A stretch of 22,876 nt of DNA from B4-G1 sp964393895 (GCA_964393895.1 CAYMWP010000075.1:1-22876); one strand, 5' to 3'. Counted from the first letter of the stretch, positions 1-7,200 are shown. The notes: generated by a model from the letters alone, not told the origin. Program-made: numbers and translations.

Positions 1-35
1 GCATCCGCGCTTACTACGAACACTTGCTATCATAA
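1..35 (+). CDS. 3' end of an upstream gene (partial), possibly tadB-like
   Basis: An open frame enters from the left edge and ends at a TAA at 33-35; its visible tail reads IRAYYEHLLS. It lies about 43 bases upstream of the TadC-like gene in the same direction. In Tad loci a tadB gene normally precedes tadC, so a TadB C-terminus is a reasonable guess from position, but ten residues cannot identify a protein. Confidence 0.3.
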   Translation, partial: IRAYYEHLLS

Positions 36-78
36 AGTGCGGAAAACAGGCCAAGCCCCTTCGGGAGGGATAGGTAGG

Positions 79-1038
79 ATGGATTTGCTATTCGTTGTCT
101 TGGGCTTGTTGGTGGTGGGTGGGGTGATTTTGCTCATCGTTGGATTGAGGAGCGCGCGCGAGCCTGCCTCCGTCGAGGATCGGTTGGCAGAGTTTGGTAC
201 GCTGGAACGGCCGCCCACATTGGAAGAACTAGAACTGTCCCAGCCCTTCAGCGAGCGGATTCTGCTGCCCTTGTTGAGAGGCTTGGCAAGTTTTGCGTCC
301 CGCTTTACGCCTGGCCGGAGCACGGAAGCAGCGCAGCATAAACTTGACCTGGCGGGCAACCCCTATGGCTGGGGACCCACCGAGTTTCTGGGCATTCGAT
401 TGCTGGTGACGCTAATGCTGGGAGGACTTGGTTTCGCTTTACTGTTCACGGCCAAGCACCTGCCTTTCGCTCAGCGCATTCTGATGATCGGTGGCGCAGT
501 TGGAATGGGCTATTTTTTGCCACAACTTTGGCTCGGGAGCAAGATCAGCAAGCGGCAGAAAGAGATCCTCAGATCCCTGCCCGACGCGCTTGATCTGCTG
601 ACGATCTGCGTGGAAGCTGGGTTGGGCTTTGACGGCGCTATGTCCAAGGTGGCCGACAAGTGGGACGACGAGTTGAGCCAGGCCTTTACGCGTGTGATCC
701 AGGAATTGCAGTTGGGCAAGTTGCGCCGTGAGGCGTTGCGCGACATGGCGGATCGCATGGAAGTTCCGGATATGTCCACCTTCGTGGCGGCCATTATCCA
801 GGCGGACCAACTCGGCGTCAGCATTGCCAGGGTGCTGCGCATCCAATCGGACCAGATGCGTATGCGCCGCCGCCAGCGGGCAGAAGAACAGGCTCGTTCG
901 GCAGGGATCAAGATGCTCCCCGCGATCGTTTTTTTCATTTTCCCGGCCATTTTCATTATCCTGCTGGGGCCGGCGGTGATCAAAATGATGAGCATGGGGA
1001 GTATCTTTAGCTTTGGTGGTGGCGCCGGTTTGCCTTGA
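79..1038 (+). CDS. Type II secretion system F family protein, TadC-like
   Basis: Inner-membrane platform protein of a Tad/Flp-type pilus or related secretion machine, which couples the assembly ATPase to pilin extrusion. An N-terminal hydrophobic segment (about residues 2-24) is followed by a charged region, two membrane segments (about 115-160), a cytoplasmic T2SSF domain (about 170-285, starting LRSLPDALDLLTICVEAGLG, typical of TadB/TadC) and a final hydrophobic segment near IKMLPAIVFFIFPAIFIILL. The 319-residue length fits TadC. I chose the ATG at 79 because GGGAGGGA lies 8 bases upstream; an in-frame GTG at 37 would add 14 polar residues ahead of the membrane segment. No other Tad genes are visible, so the rest of the locus should lie to the left. 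Confidence 0.85.
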   Translation: MDLLFVVLGLLVVGGVILLIVGLRSAREPASVEDRLAEFGTLERPPTLEELELSQPFSERILLPLLRGLASFASRFTPGRSTEAAQHKLDLAGNPYGWGPTEFLGIRLLVTLMLGGLGFALLFTAKHLPFAQRILMIGGAVGMGYFLPQLWLGSKISKRQKEILRSLPDALDLLTICVEAGLGFDGAMSKVADKWDDELSQAFTRVIQELQLGKLRREALRDMADRMEVPDMSTFVAAIIQADQLGVSIARVLRIQSDQMRMRRRQRAEEQARSAGIKMLPAIVFFIFPAIFIILLGPAVIKMMSMGSIFSFGGGAGLP

Positions 1039-1138
1039 TCGCTTTTGTCCATTAGTGGAACAGGCTGCCAGCTTGTCCCACGGTTATTCTCGAGGCAGAG
1101 ATTAGAGTCGAGGTAAGCATTCAGGGGGATGTTTATTT

Positions 1139-1247
1139 ACCACAAAGGACACCAAGAACACAAAGGTAAAGCCACAAATAGCCACAGAACCTGGTAAAAA
1201 CGTCATAGCTGTGCTGCTTGCTTGGTGTCCTTCGTGCTCTTTGTGGT
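1139..1247. repeat. Intergenic inverted repeat, ACCACAAA/TTTGTGGT type
   Basis: The 256-base gap between the TadC-like gene and comF holds an interrupted inverted repeat. The left arm ACCACAAAGGACACCAAG (1139-1156) matches CTTGGTGTCC (1221-1230) and TTTGTGGT (1240-1247). Related blocks occur at 4405-4470 and 17263-17290, which suggests a dispersed non-coding element family. No convincing ORF was seen in the gap. Confidence 0.6.
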
Positions 1248-1294
1248 TGACAACACGAATGACCTGAACACTTACGAGTCGAGGACGGATTCCT

Positions 1295-2017
1295 TTGCCT
1301 GTGTCGGTAATTGAGACGCTCGCTCCGCGCTGGCTTGCCCTGGGCAGTCAGTTTCTCGATCTCTTGTTTCCCCCACGTTGTGTTAATTGTGGTCGGGTAG
1401 GCGCGTTCTTGTGCGCCGAGTGCCTGGATCAAATACCTCGGGTCAAACCTCCCTTTTGTATCCGCTGCGGAGATTCTGTGTCTGTCGGAGAGCTTTGCGC
1501 ACGCTGTCAGGCCGCCCCCCTGCAAATTGACCGCATACGCTCGGCGGTCTACTTTGAGGGAGGGCTCCGCAAGGCGATGCATTGGCTCAAATACCGCGGC
1601 CGTACTGCCCTGGCTGACCCGTTGGGGGGGCTGATGGCGGAGCGCTGGGCACAGCACCCGATGCCGGCTGACGTGGTGGTGCCTGTGCCGCTGCACGCTG
1701 ACCGTCTGCGCGAGCGCGGATATAATCAGGCGGCATTGCTGGCCCGGGAGATGGCGCGTCGGGTGGGGCTGGTGGTGGAGGAGCGCACATTGGTGCGCCA
1801 GCGTTCGACGTCCCCGCAGGTCAAACTTGACGCCAAACAGCGGAAACAGAACGTGCGCGACGCCTTTTGTTGTTCTGGCGATGGACTCGCCGGTAAGCAA
1901 GTATTGTTGATTGACGACGTTTGTACCACGGGCGCTACCCTGGAGGCCTGCGCTCTGGCCTTGTACGCCGGGGGAGCGCGCGGCGTGCAGGCCCTGACGT
2001 TAGCTCGTGCTAGCTAG
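1295..2017 (+). CDS. comF: ComF family protein (double zinc finger plus phosphoribosyltransferase)
   Basis: ComF/GntX-family protein; members take part in DNA uptake in competent bacteria, though many carriers are not known to be competent. Two CxxC pairs form a zinc-ribbon-like N-terminus (C29/C32/C40/C43 and C55/C58/C68/C71). A type I phosphoribosyltransferase domain follows, with the PRPP-binding motif LLIDDVCTTGAT near residue 204. The 240-residue length is normal. The start is a TTG with GAGGA 9 bases upstream; a GTG two codons later is the alternative. The gene stands after a repeat-bearing gap and is not tightly coupled to its neighbours. The biochemical substrate of the PRTase domain is unknown for the family. 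Confidence 0.9.
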   Translation: MPVSVIETLAPRWLALGSQFLDLLFPPRCVNCGRVGAFLCAECLDQIPRVKPPFCIRCGDSVSVGELCARCQAAPLQIDRIRSAVYFEGGLRKAMHWLKYRGRTALADPLGGLMAERWAQHPMPADVVVPVPLHADRLRERGYNQAALLAREMARRVGLVVEERTLVRQRSTSPQVKLDAKQRKQNVRDAFCCSGDGLAGKQVLLIDDVCTTGATLEACALALYAGGARGVQALTLARAS

Positions 2018-2106
2018 TTTGCGGTACAGATGCCCCAGCATGTTGACAAGGTGCGTGGCGAACCTGGTCGCGCTGAGCGCCCATAATATCTAAAAGGAGG
2101 AAGTCT

Positions 2107-2643
2107 ATGGAAGTGTCTATCTTTGCCCGTAATATGGAAGTCACTCCCCGCTTGAGGGAGTATATAGAGCAAAAAACAGGAAAACTGGACCGCTATTTGC
2201 CCTCGATTGAGGATGCGCGGTTTGATTTGAAGGTCGAAAACACGCGCAGTGCCGCCCATAGCCAGGTGGCGCAGTTGACTGTGCGGATGCGGGGGACGAT
2301 CCTCAGGGCCGAAGAACGCGCCGGCGATATGTTTGCTTCGATTGATACTGTGATGGACAAGATGTATCGCCAGATGGCGCGTTACAAAGGCAAGCGCCAG
2401 AACCGCTGGCGCACGGCCGTCGAGGAACTGCCCATTGAAGAGCCTGTGGAGGAGCCGGAAGGCGAGATCGTTCGTACCAAGCGGTTTGAAATGCGCCCCA
2501 TGTCACCAGAGGAAGCGATTGAGCAGATGGAATTGCTGGGGCACCACTTCTTCATCTTTATGAACGCGGATGAGAATGCCATCAACGTGGTGTACAAACG
2601 GAACGACGATAACTACGGGTTGTTGCAACCCGAGCTGGTCTGA
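2107..2643 (+). CDS. hpf: Ribosome hibernation promoting factor, long form
   Basis: Binds the 30S subunit at the mRNA/tRNA sites and promotes inactive 100S ribosome dimers in stationary phase. The N-terminal RaiA/HPF domain covers about residues 1-98 (opening MEVSIFARNMEVTPRLREYI, with a Lys/Arg-rich end near MARYKGKRQNRW). An acidic linker (EELPIEEPVEEPEGE) leads to the C-terminal dimerisation domain at about 122-178, including SPEEAIEQMELLGHHFFIF. The 178-residue length fits the long form, which makes 100S particles without RMF. A strong AAAGGAGG precedes the ATG by 6 bases, and a hairpin terminator candidate follows the stop. Confidence 0.95.
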   Translation: MEVSIFARNMEVTPRLREYIEQKTGKLDRYLPSIEDARFDLKVENTRSAAHSQVAQLTVRMRGTILRAEERAGDMFASIDTVMDKMYRQMARYKGKRQNRWRTAVEELPIEEPVEEPEGEIVRTKRFEMRPMSPEEAIEQMELLGHHFFIFMNADENAINVVYKRNDDNYGLLQPELV

Positions 2644-2675
2644 AACGAGTCTGGTTCCCGGCATTTGTGTGGGAG

Positions 2676-2699
2676 GGGGATCGGTGTGAACCGATCCCC
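2676..2699 (+). terminator. Hairpin after hpf (terminator candidate)
   Basis: A perfect 9-bp stem GGGGATCGG/CCGATCCCC with the loop TGTGAA lies 32 bases after the hpf stop. The following CTTTGTT is only moderately T-rich, so termination may be partial. The next gene starts 18 bases downstream, and its GGGGG ribosome-binding site lies just beyond the stem. Confidence 0.55.
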
Positions 2700-2717
2700 A
2701 CTTTGTTGGGGGTCTAG

Positions 2718-3836
2718 TTGGCACAAACAATCCTGCTCCTCCTGGTCGGCGGGTGGGGCCAAAGTGAAGTGGAACGGGCGATAGACGGAACTCACCGGGC
2801 CGCTGCACGTGACTTGCTGGAATCGCTGTTGCGCACCGGGCTGATTGGCCGCGCCGTCGTCGCCACAGACAATCTCGCGTGGGCCGATACGCTGTCCGAT
2901 CTGCCGGTCGAGGTGGACGTTGATCCTCCTGGGGAGCGTTTCCACTTTGGACGGAGGCTGGCTGAACTTGTCGAGCGGTACGACGCGCAGCGTGTGCTCT
3001 ACAGCGGAGGGGCTTCGGCTCCGTTGCTCGGTACTGAGGGTTGGGCCGAGGCGCTGGCTCGCCTGGAAGGGGCGGAGCGGCTGGTAATAACCAACAACCT
3101 TCACTCTTGCGACTGGCTGGGATTTGCCCCTGCGAATGAGATGATCCCCCTGATTGCCCAAGAGACCAGTGATAATGCGCTGGCCTGGATACTGGCTCAC
3201 GAGGGCTGCCTGCCGGCTGTAAGCCTTCCCCCATCGGCTGCCACGCGCTTTGACCTGGACACGCCGGTGGATCTGCTGGTTGCGCAGCGGCATCCGGGCA
3301 TTGGCCCGCGCCTGCGCCATTTCCTCGACGGATTGGGCTGGGAAGCCCCGCAACTGGATGGAGTACTGGTGGAGATGGCCCGTGAGGGGGGCAGCCTGGC
3401 GGTCGTGGGCCGGGTATCGTCGCTGGCCTGGGCATCTTTGGAGCAGGCCACTCGCTGCTGGGTGCGAGTCTTTGCCGAGGAGCGGGGGATGCGGGCCAGC
3501 GGGCGGCAAAAGCGAGGTGAGGCGCACTCGCTACTGGCCGATTACCTGGAATTGGTGGGTGTCGAGAATTTCTTTGAGGAATTGGCGGAACTGACAGGTG
3601 GCGTGCTGTTCGACAATCGCGTCATCCTGGCGGCGCGGGGGTTGTGGCCCTCGGCGCTCGACCGCTTCAACTCGGACCTGTACCGCTGGGACAGGGTGGA
3701 GGAACCCTTCTTGCGCCGTTTCACCCGGGCTGCGGCGGAAGCGCGGGTGCCGGTCGTGTTGGGCGGACATTCGGTAGTGGCCGGAGGATTGATGGCTCTG
3801 GTTGAGACTTTGGAGATGAGTGAGGATCAAATCTGA
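2718..3836 (+). CDS. Uncharacterised protein with nucleotidyltransferase-like N-terminus
   Basis: I do not recognise a named family. The N-terminus has a hydrophobic strand and glycine turn (LLLLVGGWG, residues 6-14) and later FDLDTPVDL (178-186). This resembles the DxDTPxDL segment of GT-A-fold nucleotidyltransferases such as MobA or CofC/FbiD. The position where those enzymes carry an acidic metal-binding motif seems to read YSGGASAPLL (95-104), so activity is doubtful. Residues 200-372 form an additional C-terminal region ending with a hydrophobic segment (VVLGGHSVVAGGLMALVETL). The start is a TTG with TTGGGGG upstream. The stop overlaps the ATG of the phosphatase gene by one base, so the two are translationally coupled and probably act in a common process. 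Confidence 0.7.
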   Translation: MAQTILLLLVGGWGQSEVERAIDGTHRAAARDLLESLLRTGLIGRAVVATDNLAWADTLSDLPVEVDVDPPGERFHFGRRLAELVERYDAQRVLYSGGASAPLLGTEGWAEALARLEGAERLVITNNLHSCDWLGFAPANEMIPLIAQETSDNALAWILAHEGCLPAVSLPPSAATRFDLDTPVDLLVAQRHPGIGPRLRHFLDGLGWEAPQLDGVLVEMAREGGSLAVVGRVSSLAWASLEQATRCWVRVFAEERGMRASGRQKRGEAHSLLADYLELVGVENFFEELAELTGGVLFDNRVILAARGLWPSALDRFNSDLYRWDRVEEPFLRRFTRAAAEARVPVVLGGHSVVAGGLMALVETLEMSEDQI

Positions 3837-4309
3837 TGCCGACGGTGCTCGTGATTTGTACTGGGAATATATGTCGTTCCCCAATGGCGGCGGCGTTGTT
3901 GCGGGCGCGACTGGCCCGCGATAAAGCGCGGAAGAATTGGCAAGTGAGTTCGGCCGGCGTCTGGACGAGCGATGGCTGCCCGGCGAGCGGGCACGCCAGC
4001 GAGGAAATGGCGCAGCGCGGGCTTGACTTGGGCGATCATTACTCGCGCAACGTCACGCGCGAGATGGTAGTTGGGGCCAGCCTGGTGCTGGCAATGACGC
4101 AGAGTCACGTCGAGGCACTGGAGGCGGCTTTCCCTGATTGTGCCCACAAAGTATACCTGCTCAGCGAGATGGCCGGGCCAGCGTACGATATCCAAGACCC
4201 GTATGGCGGAACGCGGGCGGAATACGCATATACGGCCAGAGAGCTAGAGCGGTTGATCGAGAAAGGGTACGAGCGCATCGTGGCGCTGGTCGAAGAAGCA
4301 GCCGGTTGA
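3836..4309 (+). CDS. Low-molecular-weight protein-tyrosine-phosphatase-like protein (arsenate reductase fold)
   Basis: Phosphatase of the LMW-PTP superfamily, which removes phosphate from protein tyrosines or, in relatives, reduces arsenate or cleaves other phosphoesters. The P-loop CTGNICRS (C8 nucleophile, R14) sits at the N-terminus, as the family requires. The general acid is probably D121 in DPYGG (121-125). The 157-residue length is typical. A second cysteine, C13, lies inside the P-loop as in classical LMW-PTPs. The ATG overlaps the preceding stop (TGATG), implying co-translation with the nucleotidyltransferase-like protein. No tyrosine kinase is visible nearby, so the substrate is unknown. 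Confidence 0.9.
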   Translation: MPTVLVICTGNICRSPMAAALLRARLARDKARKNWQVSSAGVWTSDGCPASGHASEEMAQRGLDLGDHYSRNVTREMVVGASLVLAMTQSHVEALEAAFPDCAHKVYLLSEMAGPAYDIQDPYGGTRAEYAYTARELERLIEKGYERIVALVEEAAG

Positions 4310-4404
4310 TCCGCAAATCCTGCGCATCCGTGTTCTTTTGCCGGGTGCGTGTGTCTGCCTGAAATCCTTGAGAGTATAAATTCTTAACAAACAGAGCAAG
4401 ATTT

Positions 4405-4470
4405 AACCGCTGAGCACGCAGAGCAGAGCAAAGATGAAAAATCTCGGCGCACTCAGCGTTCTCTGTGGTG
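4405..4470. repeat. Intergenic inverted repeat, CTGAG/CTCAG with TCTCTGTGGTG arm
   Basis: The 267-base gap between the convergent phosphatase and proS genes contains AACCGCTGAGCACGCAGAG (4405-4423) and the roughly complementary CACTCAGCGTTCTCTGTGGT (4450-4469). The core pairing is GCTGAG with CTCAGC. It resembles the elements at 1139-1247 and 17263-17290. No gene is visible here and I see no clear terminator for either flanking gene. Confidence 0.55.
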
Positions 4471-4576
4471 AATTCCTCGTCGGTTTGAGGCGCAGCTTTG
4501 TTAGACGGTTACCCTGGGTTCTCAGTTCCTTGGCATAAAATGCTTATGCATCGAACCACTGGCGCGGGTGCGCCTA

Positions 4577-6334
4577 TCAGTCATTGTAGGGCACCGCTAT
4601 CACCTTATCGGCAATCTCTGCCTCCAAAGCCTCGATTTGATCTGTGACGTGGGAGACTATCTCGGTTTGTGGAATGATGGTGCGTTCGGAACTGCGACGC
4701 AGCTTTAGCTCGATCCCTCCGGCCTCGAGCGAACGCTTGCTCACCGTCAGTCTTATGGGGATGCCTATCAAATCGGCGTCGTTGAACTTGACCCCGGCTC
4801 TTTCCTCACGGTCGTCGTATAGCACCTCGACGTTGGCCGATTGCAAGTTGGCGTATAGCTGCTCAGCCGCTTCTCGACCGCCTTGCAGGGCCACCAGATA
4901 GACCTGGTAAGGGGCTATGGTGATCGGCCAGATGAGGCCCTGCTCGTCGTGATGTTCTTCGGCCACACAGGCGAGCAAGCGCCCCACACCGATGCCATAG
5001 GACCCCATGACCACCGGTTGAGCCCGTCCATTCTCATCCAGGAACGTGCAACCCATCGAGTCGGAGTAGCGGGTGCCGAGCTTGAAGATATTGCCGACTT
5101 CTACCCCCTTGGAGGAGCGCATAGCGGCGCCACAGTCTGGGCAGGCGCATCCATCCTCGGCCACGACGATATCCTCGACCACGTCGGCCTGATAGTCCCG
5201 TCCGTAATTGACGTTCAGCAAGTGATATCCTTCATCGTTAGCGCCGGCTATCAGGTTGACCGACTCTGGAATGAGATCGTCCACGACCACTATTGCGCCC
5301 TCGATCCCGACGGGAGATGCGTAGCCGGGCACCGCGCCAACGGCCCGAATCTCGTCATCTATTGCCGGGCGCAGAGACTTGGCCTTGACGGCGTTGCCCA
5401 GCTTGGTTTCGTTCAGGTCCATATCTCCGCGCACAATGGCGAACACGAACTTTTCGACGTCCTCCTGTTCCTCCGTCACTGTCGCTATCGTGAACACCGC
5501 TTTGGCGGTTTTCGATTCCGGCACGCCCAGGAATTCTGCCAGCCCCTTGATCGTAGTGACCCCCGGCGTAGCCACTTTTTCAGTTGGCTGGGGTTCTTCT
5601 TTCGCCGGAGCAGGCTTTTTGAATCTGGCAATCTGGCGGTTAGCCATGTATCCACATTCGTCGCAGATGAGCAATGTATCCTCTCCAATCGGTGTCAGGT
5701 ACATGAACTCGTGGGCGACCTTTCCCCCCATCATCCCCACGTCCGACTTGATCGCTACGGTGGACAGGTCACAGCGATGGAAGATGTTGAAGTAAGCCTG
5801 ATAGTGAGCGCGATACTGGGTGTCTAGCCCTTCCCAGTCAGCATCCAAACTGTAACTGTCCTTCATAGTGAATTCCCTGACCCGGATCAGGCCGGCGCGT
5901 GGGCGAGGATCGTCGCGCCATTTTGTTTGGATGTGGTATATCAAGCGGGGCAGTTGCTTGTGAGAGCTAATGTCCTTGCGCACCAGGTCGGCGACGACCT
6001 CCTCGTGAGTCATAGCCAATACCATGTCGTGATCGTTCTTGTCGTAAAAGCGCCCCATCTCCGAACCTATCTGGTACCAGCGTCCGGTCTCTTTCCATAC
6101 GTCGGCCGGATGGATGACGGGCATGGTGACCTCTTGCCCTCCGATAGCGTTCATCTCGTCCCGCAGGATGTTCTCGATTTTCGTCATTGAGCGTCGCGCC
6201 AGGGGCAGGTAGCTAAAGATGCCGGCTCCTAGTTGGCGGATAAATCCTGCTTGAACGAGCAACTGATGACTGGCAACCTGCGCGTCCGCTGGCGGTTGCC
6301 GCAAGGTCTGACCAAAAAACTCGCTCATTCTCAT
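4577..6334 (-). CDS. proS: Prolyl-tRNA synthetase, bacterial type with editing domain
   Basis: Charges tRNA-Pro with proline and edits misacylated Ala-tRNA-Pro. Class II motifs are visible: motif 1 near MPVIHPADVW, motif 2 with RVREFTMKDSYS, and motif 3 with VMGSYGIGVGRLLACVAEEH. The insertion (INS) editing domain lies between motifs 2 and 3, at about residues 235-395. The C-terminal anticodon-binding domain follows motif 3. CDECG and CPDCG flank the insertion, as is common in bacterial ProRS. The 585-residue length is usual. The start ATG has AAGGAGG 9 bases upstream; a second in-frame ATG two codons later is possible. It is transcribed alone from a strong promoter through a leader containing a Pro-rich ORF and a terminator (see those entries), which suggests control by proline or charged tRNA-Pro supply. 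Confidence 0.97.
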   Translation of the reverse strand: MRMSEFFGQTLRQPPADAQVASHQLLVQAGFIRQLGAGIFSYLPLARRSMTKIENILRDEMNAIGGQEVTMPVIHPADVWKETGRWYQIGSEMGRFYDKNDHDMVLAMTHEEVVADLVRKDISSHKQLPRLIYHIQTKWRDDPRPRAGLIRVREFTMKDSYSLDADWEGLDTQYRAHYQAYFNIFHRCDLSTVAIKSDVGMMGGKVAHEFMYLTPIGEDTLLICDECGYMANRQIARFKKPAPAKEEPQPTEKVATPGVTTIKGLAEFLGVPESKTAKAVFTIATVTEEQEDVEKFVFAIVRGDMDLNETKLGNAVKAKSLRPAIDDEIRAVGAVPGYASPVGIEGAIVVVDDLIPESVNLIAGANDEGYHLLNVNYGRDYQADVVEDIVVAEDGCACPDCGAAMRSSKGVEVGNIFKLGTRYSDSMGCTFLDENGRAQPVVMGSYGIGVGRLLACVAEEHHDEQGLIWPITIAPYQVYLVALQGGREAAEQLYANLQSANVEVLYDDREERAGVKFNDADLIGIPIRLTVSKRSLEAGGIELKLRRSSERTIIPQTEIVSHVTDQIEALEAEIADKVIAVPYND

Positions 6335-6362
6335 CGTAATATTCCTCCTTGATAGGATGTCG

Positions 6363-6396
6363 TAATAAAACCAGCCTTCCGGGGTCGGAAGGCTGG
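6363..6396 (-). terminator. Intrinsic terminator in the proS leader (attenuator)
   Basis: Reading the - strand, CCAGCCTTCC-GACCCC-GGAAGGCTGG forms a perfect 10-bp stem followed by TTTTATTA. It lies between the proS promoter and the proS ribosome-binding site, about 12 bases before AAGGAGG. It should therefore act on transcripts already started for proS, not on the upstream membrane-protein gene. Confidence 0.85.
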
Positions 6397-6432
6397 CAAA
6401 TAAGGCACGGGGTTGGCGATGCCGATGCAGCG

Positions 6433-6516
6433 CTAACCGAACCCTCGAATCGGGTGCGGCTGCGGGCTGCTAGGGGCGGGAAGCGTGTATCCTCTCATCA
6501 CTATATTCTCAATCAC
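6433..6516 (-). CDS. Proline-rich leader peptide of proS (candidate)
   Basis: A 27-codon frame starts at a GTG that falls at the predicted transcription start (6 bases after the -10 box, so leaderless) or at an in-frame ATG at 6498. It ends at a TAG at 6433-6435. Its core PAPSSPQPHP contains five prolines (CCC, CCT, CCG, CCG, CCG) within ten codons. It lies between the proS promoter and the leader terminator. The bases GGG-T-TCGG over its last codons (6444-6437) can pair with CCGACCC in the terminator arm and loop (6388-6382). A further hairpin, GGTTAGCG/CGCCAACC (6438-6431 with 6418-6411), competes. This is the layout of ribosome-mediated attenuation. Translation is not proven, and proline codons are fairly common in G+C-rich DNA. 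Confidence 0.5.
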   Translation of the reverse strand: MIENIVMRGYTLPAPSSPQPHPIRGFG

Positions 6517-6522
6517 AGCGGT

Positions 6523-6551
6523 ATTTTAGCACAAGATTGAGTACCTGTCAA
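6523..6551 (-). promoter_or_regulatory. proS promoter
   Basis: On the - strand a perfect -35 TTGACA (6551-6546), a 17-base spacer and a -10 TAAAAT (6528-6523) form a near-consensus housekeeping promoter. The predicted start is about 6516, which leaves a leader of roughly 180 bases before proS. Confidence 0.85.
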
Positions 6552-6636
6552 CGAATTTGCAGCGATCGTATCACGCTGAGGACAATGGCCCAACGCCACC
6601 ACGCGCGGAGCGTTGAAACGCCCCGCCAACATTCAA

Positions 6637-6655
6637 AACCTGTTAGAAACAGGTT
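6637..6655 (-). terminator. Hairpin downstream of the small membrane-protein gene
   Basis: On the - strand AACCTGTT-TCT-AACAGGTT forms an 8-bp stem followed by TTGAATG, about 110 bases after the small gene's stop and upstream of the proS promoter. The T-tract is short, so this is a weak terminator candidate. The rest of 6552-6763 holds only GCGC-rich short repeats (GCGCAAGC at 6656-6663 and 6679-6686). Confidence 0.4.
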
Positions 6656-6763
6656 GCGCAAGCGCGTTTTTAACGCAGGCGCAAGCACACATAACCGCCA
6701 ACGTGAGATGCTAACGCCCTCCCGGCCGAGTGCTCCCGGGGGCAAAATTGCCGCGCCGGTTAC

Positions 6764-6994
6764 CTAGCTCTTGCGCTTGTCGTAGAGGTAGTAACCGACG
6801 TAGATGACGATAGCCGCCAGAGCCGTGATGCCCCAGATGGGGAACCCGCCCTTGAGCGCCATCCCCACCGTGACGGCGCCTGCCATCCGACCGATAAACA
6901 GGATGTAGGCCGTGATTGCCGCAAAGACGACCATCACGGTACCGAACAACCAAAAAGCCAACAACTTTGCGCCTTTCTTGGGTTCCTCAGACAT
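6764..6994 (-). CDS. Small two-helix membrane protein, function unknown
   Basis: A 76-residue protein I do not recognise. A short charged N-terminus (MSEEPKKGAK) precedes a hydrophobic helix at about residues 11-34. A glycine-rich loop (RMAGAVTVGMALKGGFP) follows, then a second helix at about 53-69 and a basic tail (YDKRKS). By the positive-inside pattern both termini would be cytoplasmic. GAGGAGGC lies about 7 bases before the ATG, and a near-consensus promoter lies 80 bases upstream, which together support it as a real gene. It is separate from proS (own promoter) and from the ecf operon (which ends in a terminator). No functional prediction is justified. Confidence 0.75.
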   Translation of the reverse strand: MSEEPKKGAKLLAFWLFGTVMVVFAAITAYILFIGRMAGAVTVGMALKGGFPIWGITALAAIVIYVGYYLYDKRKS

Positions 6995-7074
6995 TGCTTT
7001 GCCTCCTCATCTTGGATACAGGTAATCCTTCCGGACTGCGTGTGGTTTGTGTTGTACGGTTGGCAGTGGAGTAC

Positions 7075-7103
7075 ATTGTAGCACATTTTGGGCAAATTGA
7101 CAA
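7075..7103 (-). promoter_or_regulatory. Promoter of the small membrane-protein gene
   Basis: On the - strand TTGTCA (7103-7098), a 17-base spacer and TACAAT (7080-7075) match sigma-70-type boxes with ideal spacing. The predicted start near 7068 gives a leader of about 74 bases. Confidence 0.8.
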
Positions 7104-7139
7104 AAGCGCGCTTGTAATCTGTCTTGCAGCCGGATGAAC

Positions 7140-7175
7140 AAAAAAAGCCGGTGTCTCTATCTCAGAGACGCCGGC
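7140..7175 (-). terminator. Rho-independent terminator of the ecf operon
   Basis: On the - strand GCCGGCGTCTCT-GAGAT-AGAGACACCGGC forms a 12-bp stem (one G-U pair) followed by seven T. It lies about 107 bases after the S-component stop and closes the leftward operon. Confidence 0.92.
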
Positions 7176-7200
7176 TTGGCTGAATTGCTTTTTCCAAGGT

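Noticed and set aside
1247..1275. comF promoter using TTGACA at 1247-1252
   Set aside because: No acceptable -10 box lies 16-18 bases downstream, and the TTGACA is part of the inverted-repeat arm.
2043..2089. hpf promoter from TTGACA (2043-2048) and CATAAT (2082-2087)
   Set aside because: The spacer is 33 bases, about twice the usable length.
4883..5827. Long open frame on the + strand opposite proS
   Set aside because: It is antisense to a certain gene, has no family resemblance or ribosome-binding site, and arises from codon bias. Similar frames opposite the P1 gene (7883-8956), the M20 gene (9207-10178) and the 2718-3836 gene were rejected for the same reason.
6363..6516. T-box riboswitch in the proS leader
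   Set aside because: The conserved AGGGTGGNACCGCG-type T-box sequence is not present, and only about 70 bases lie between the predicted start and the antiterminator region, too short for a stem I.
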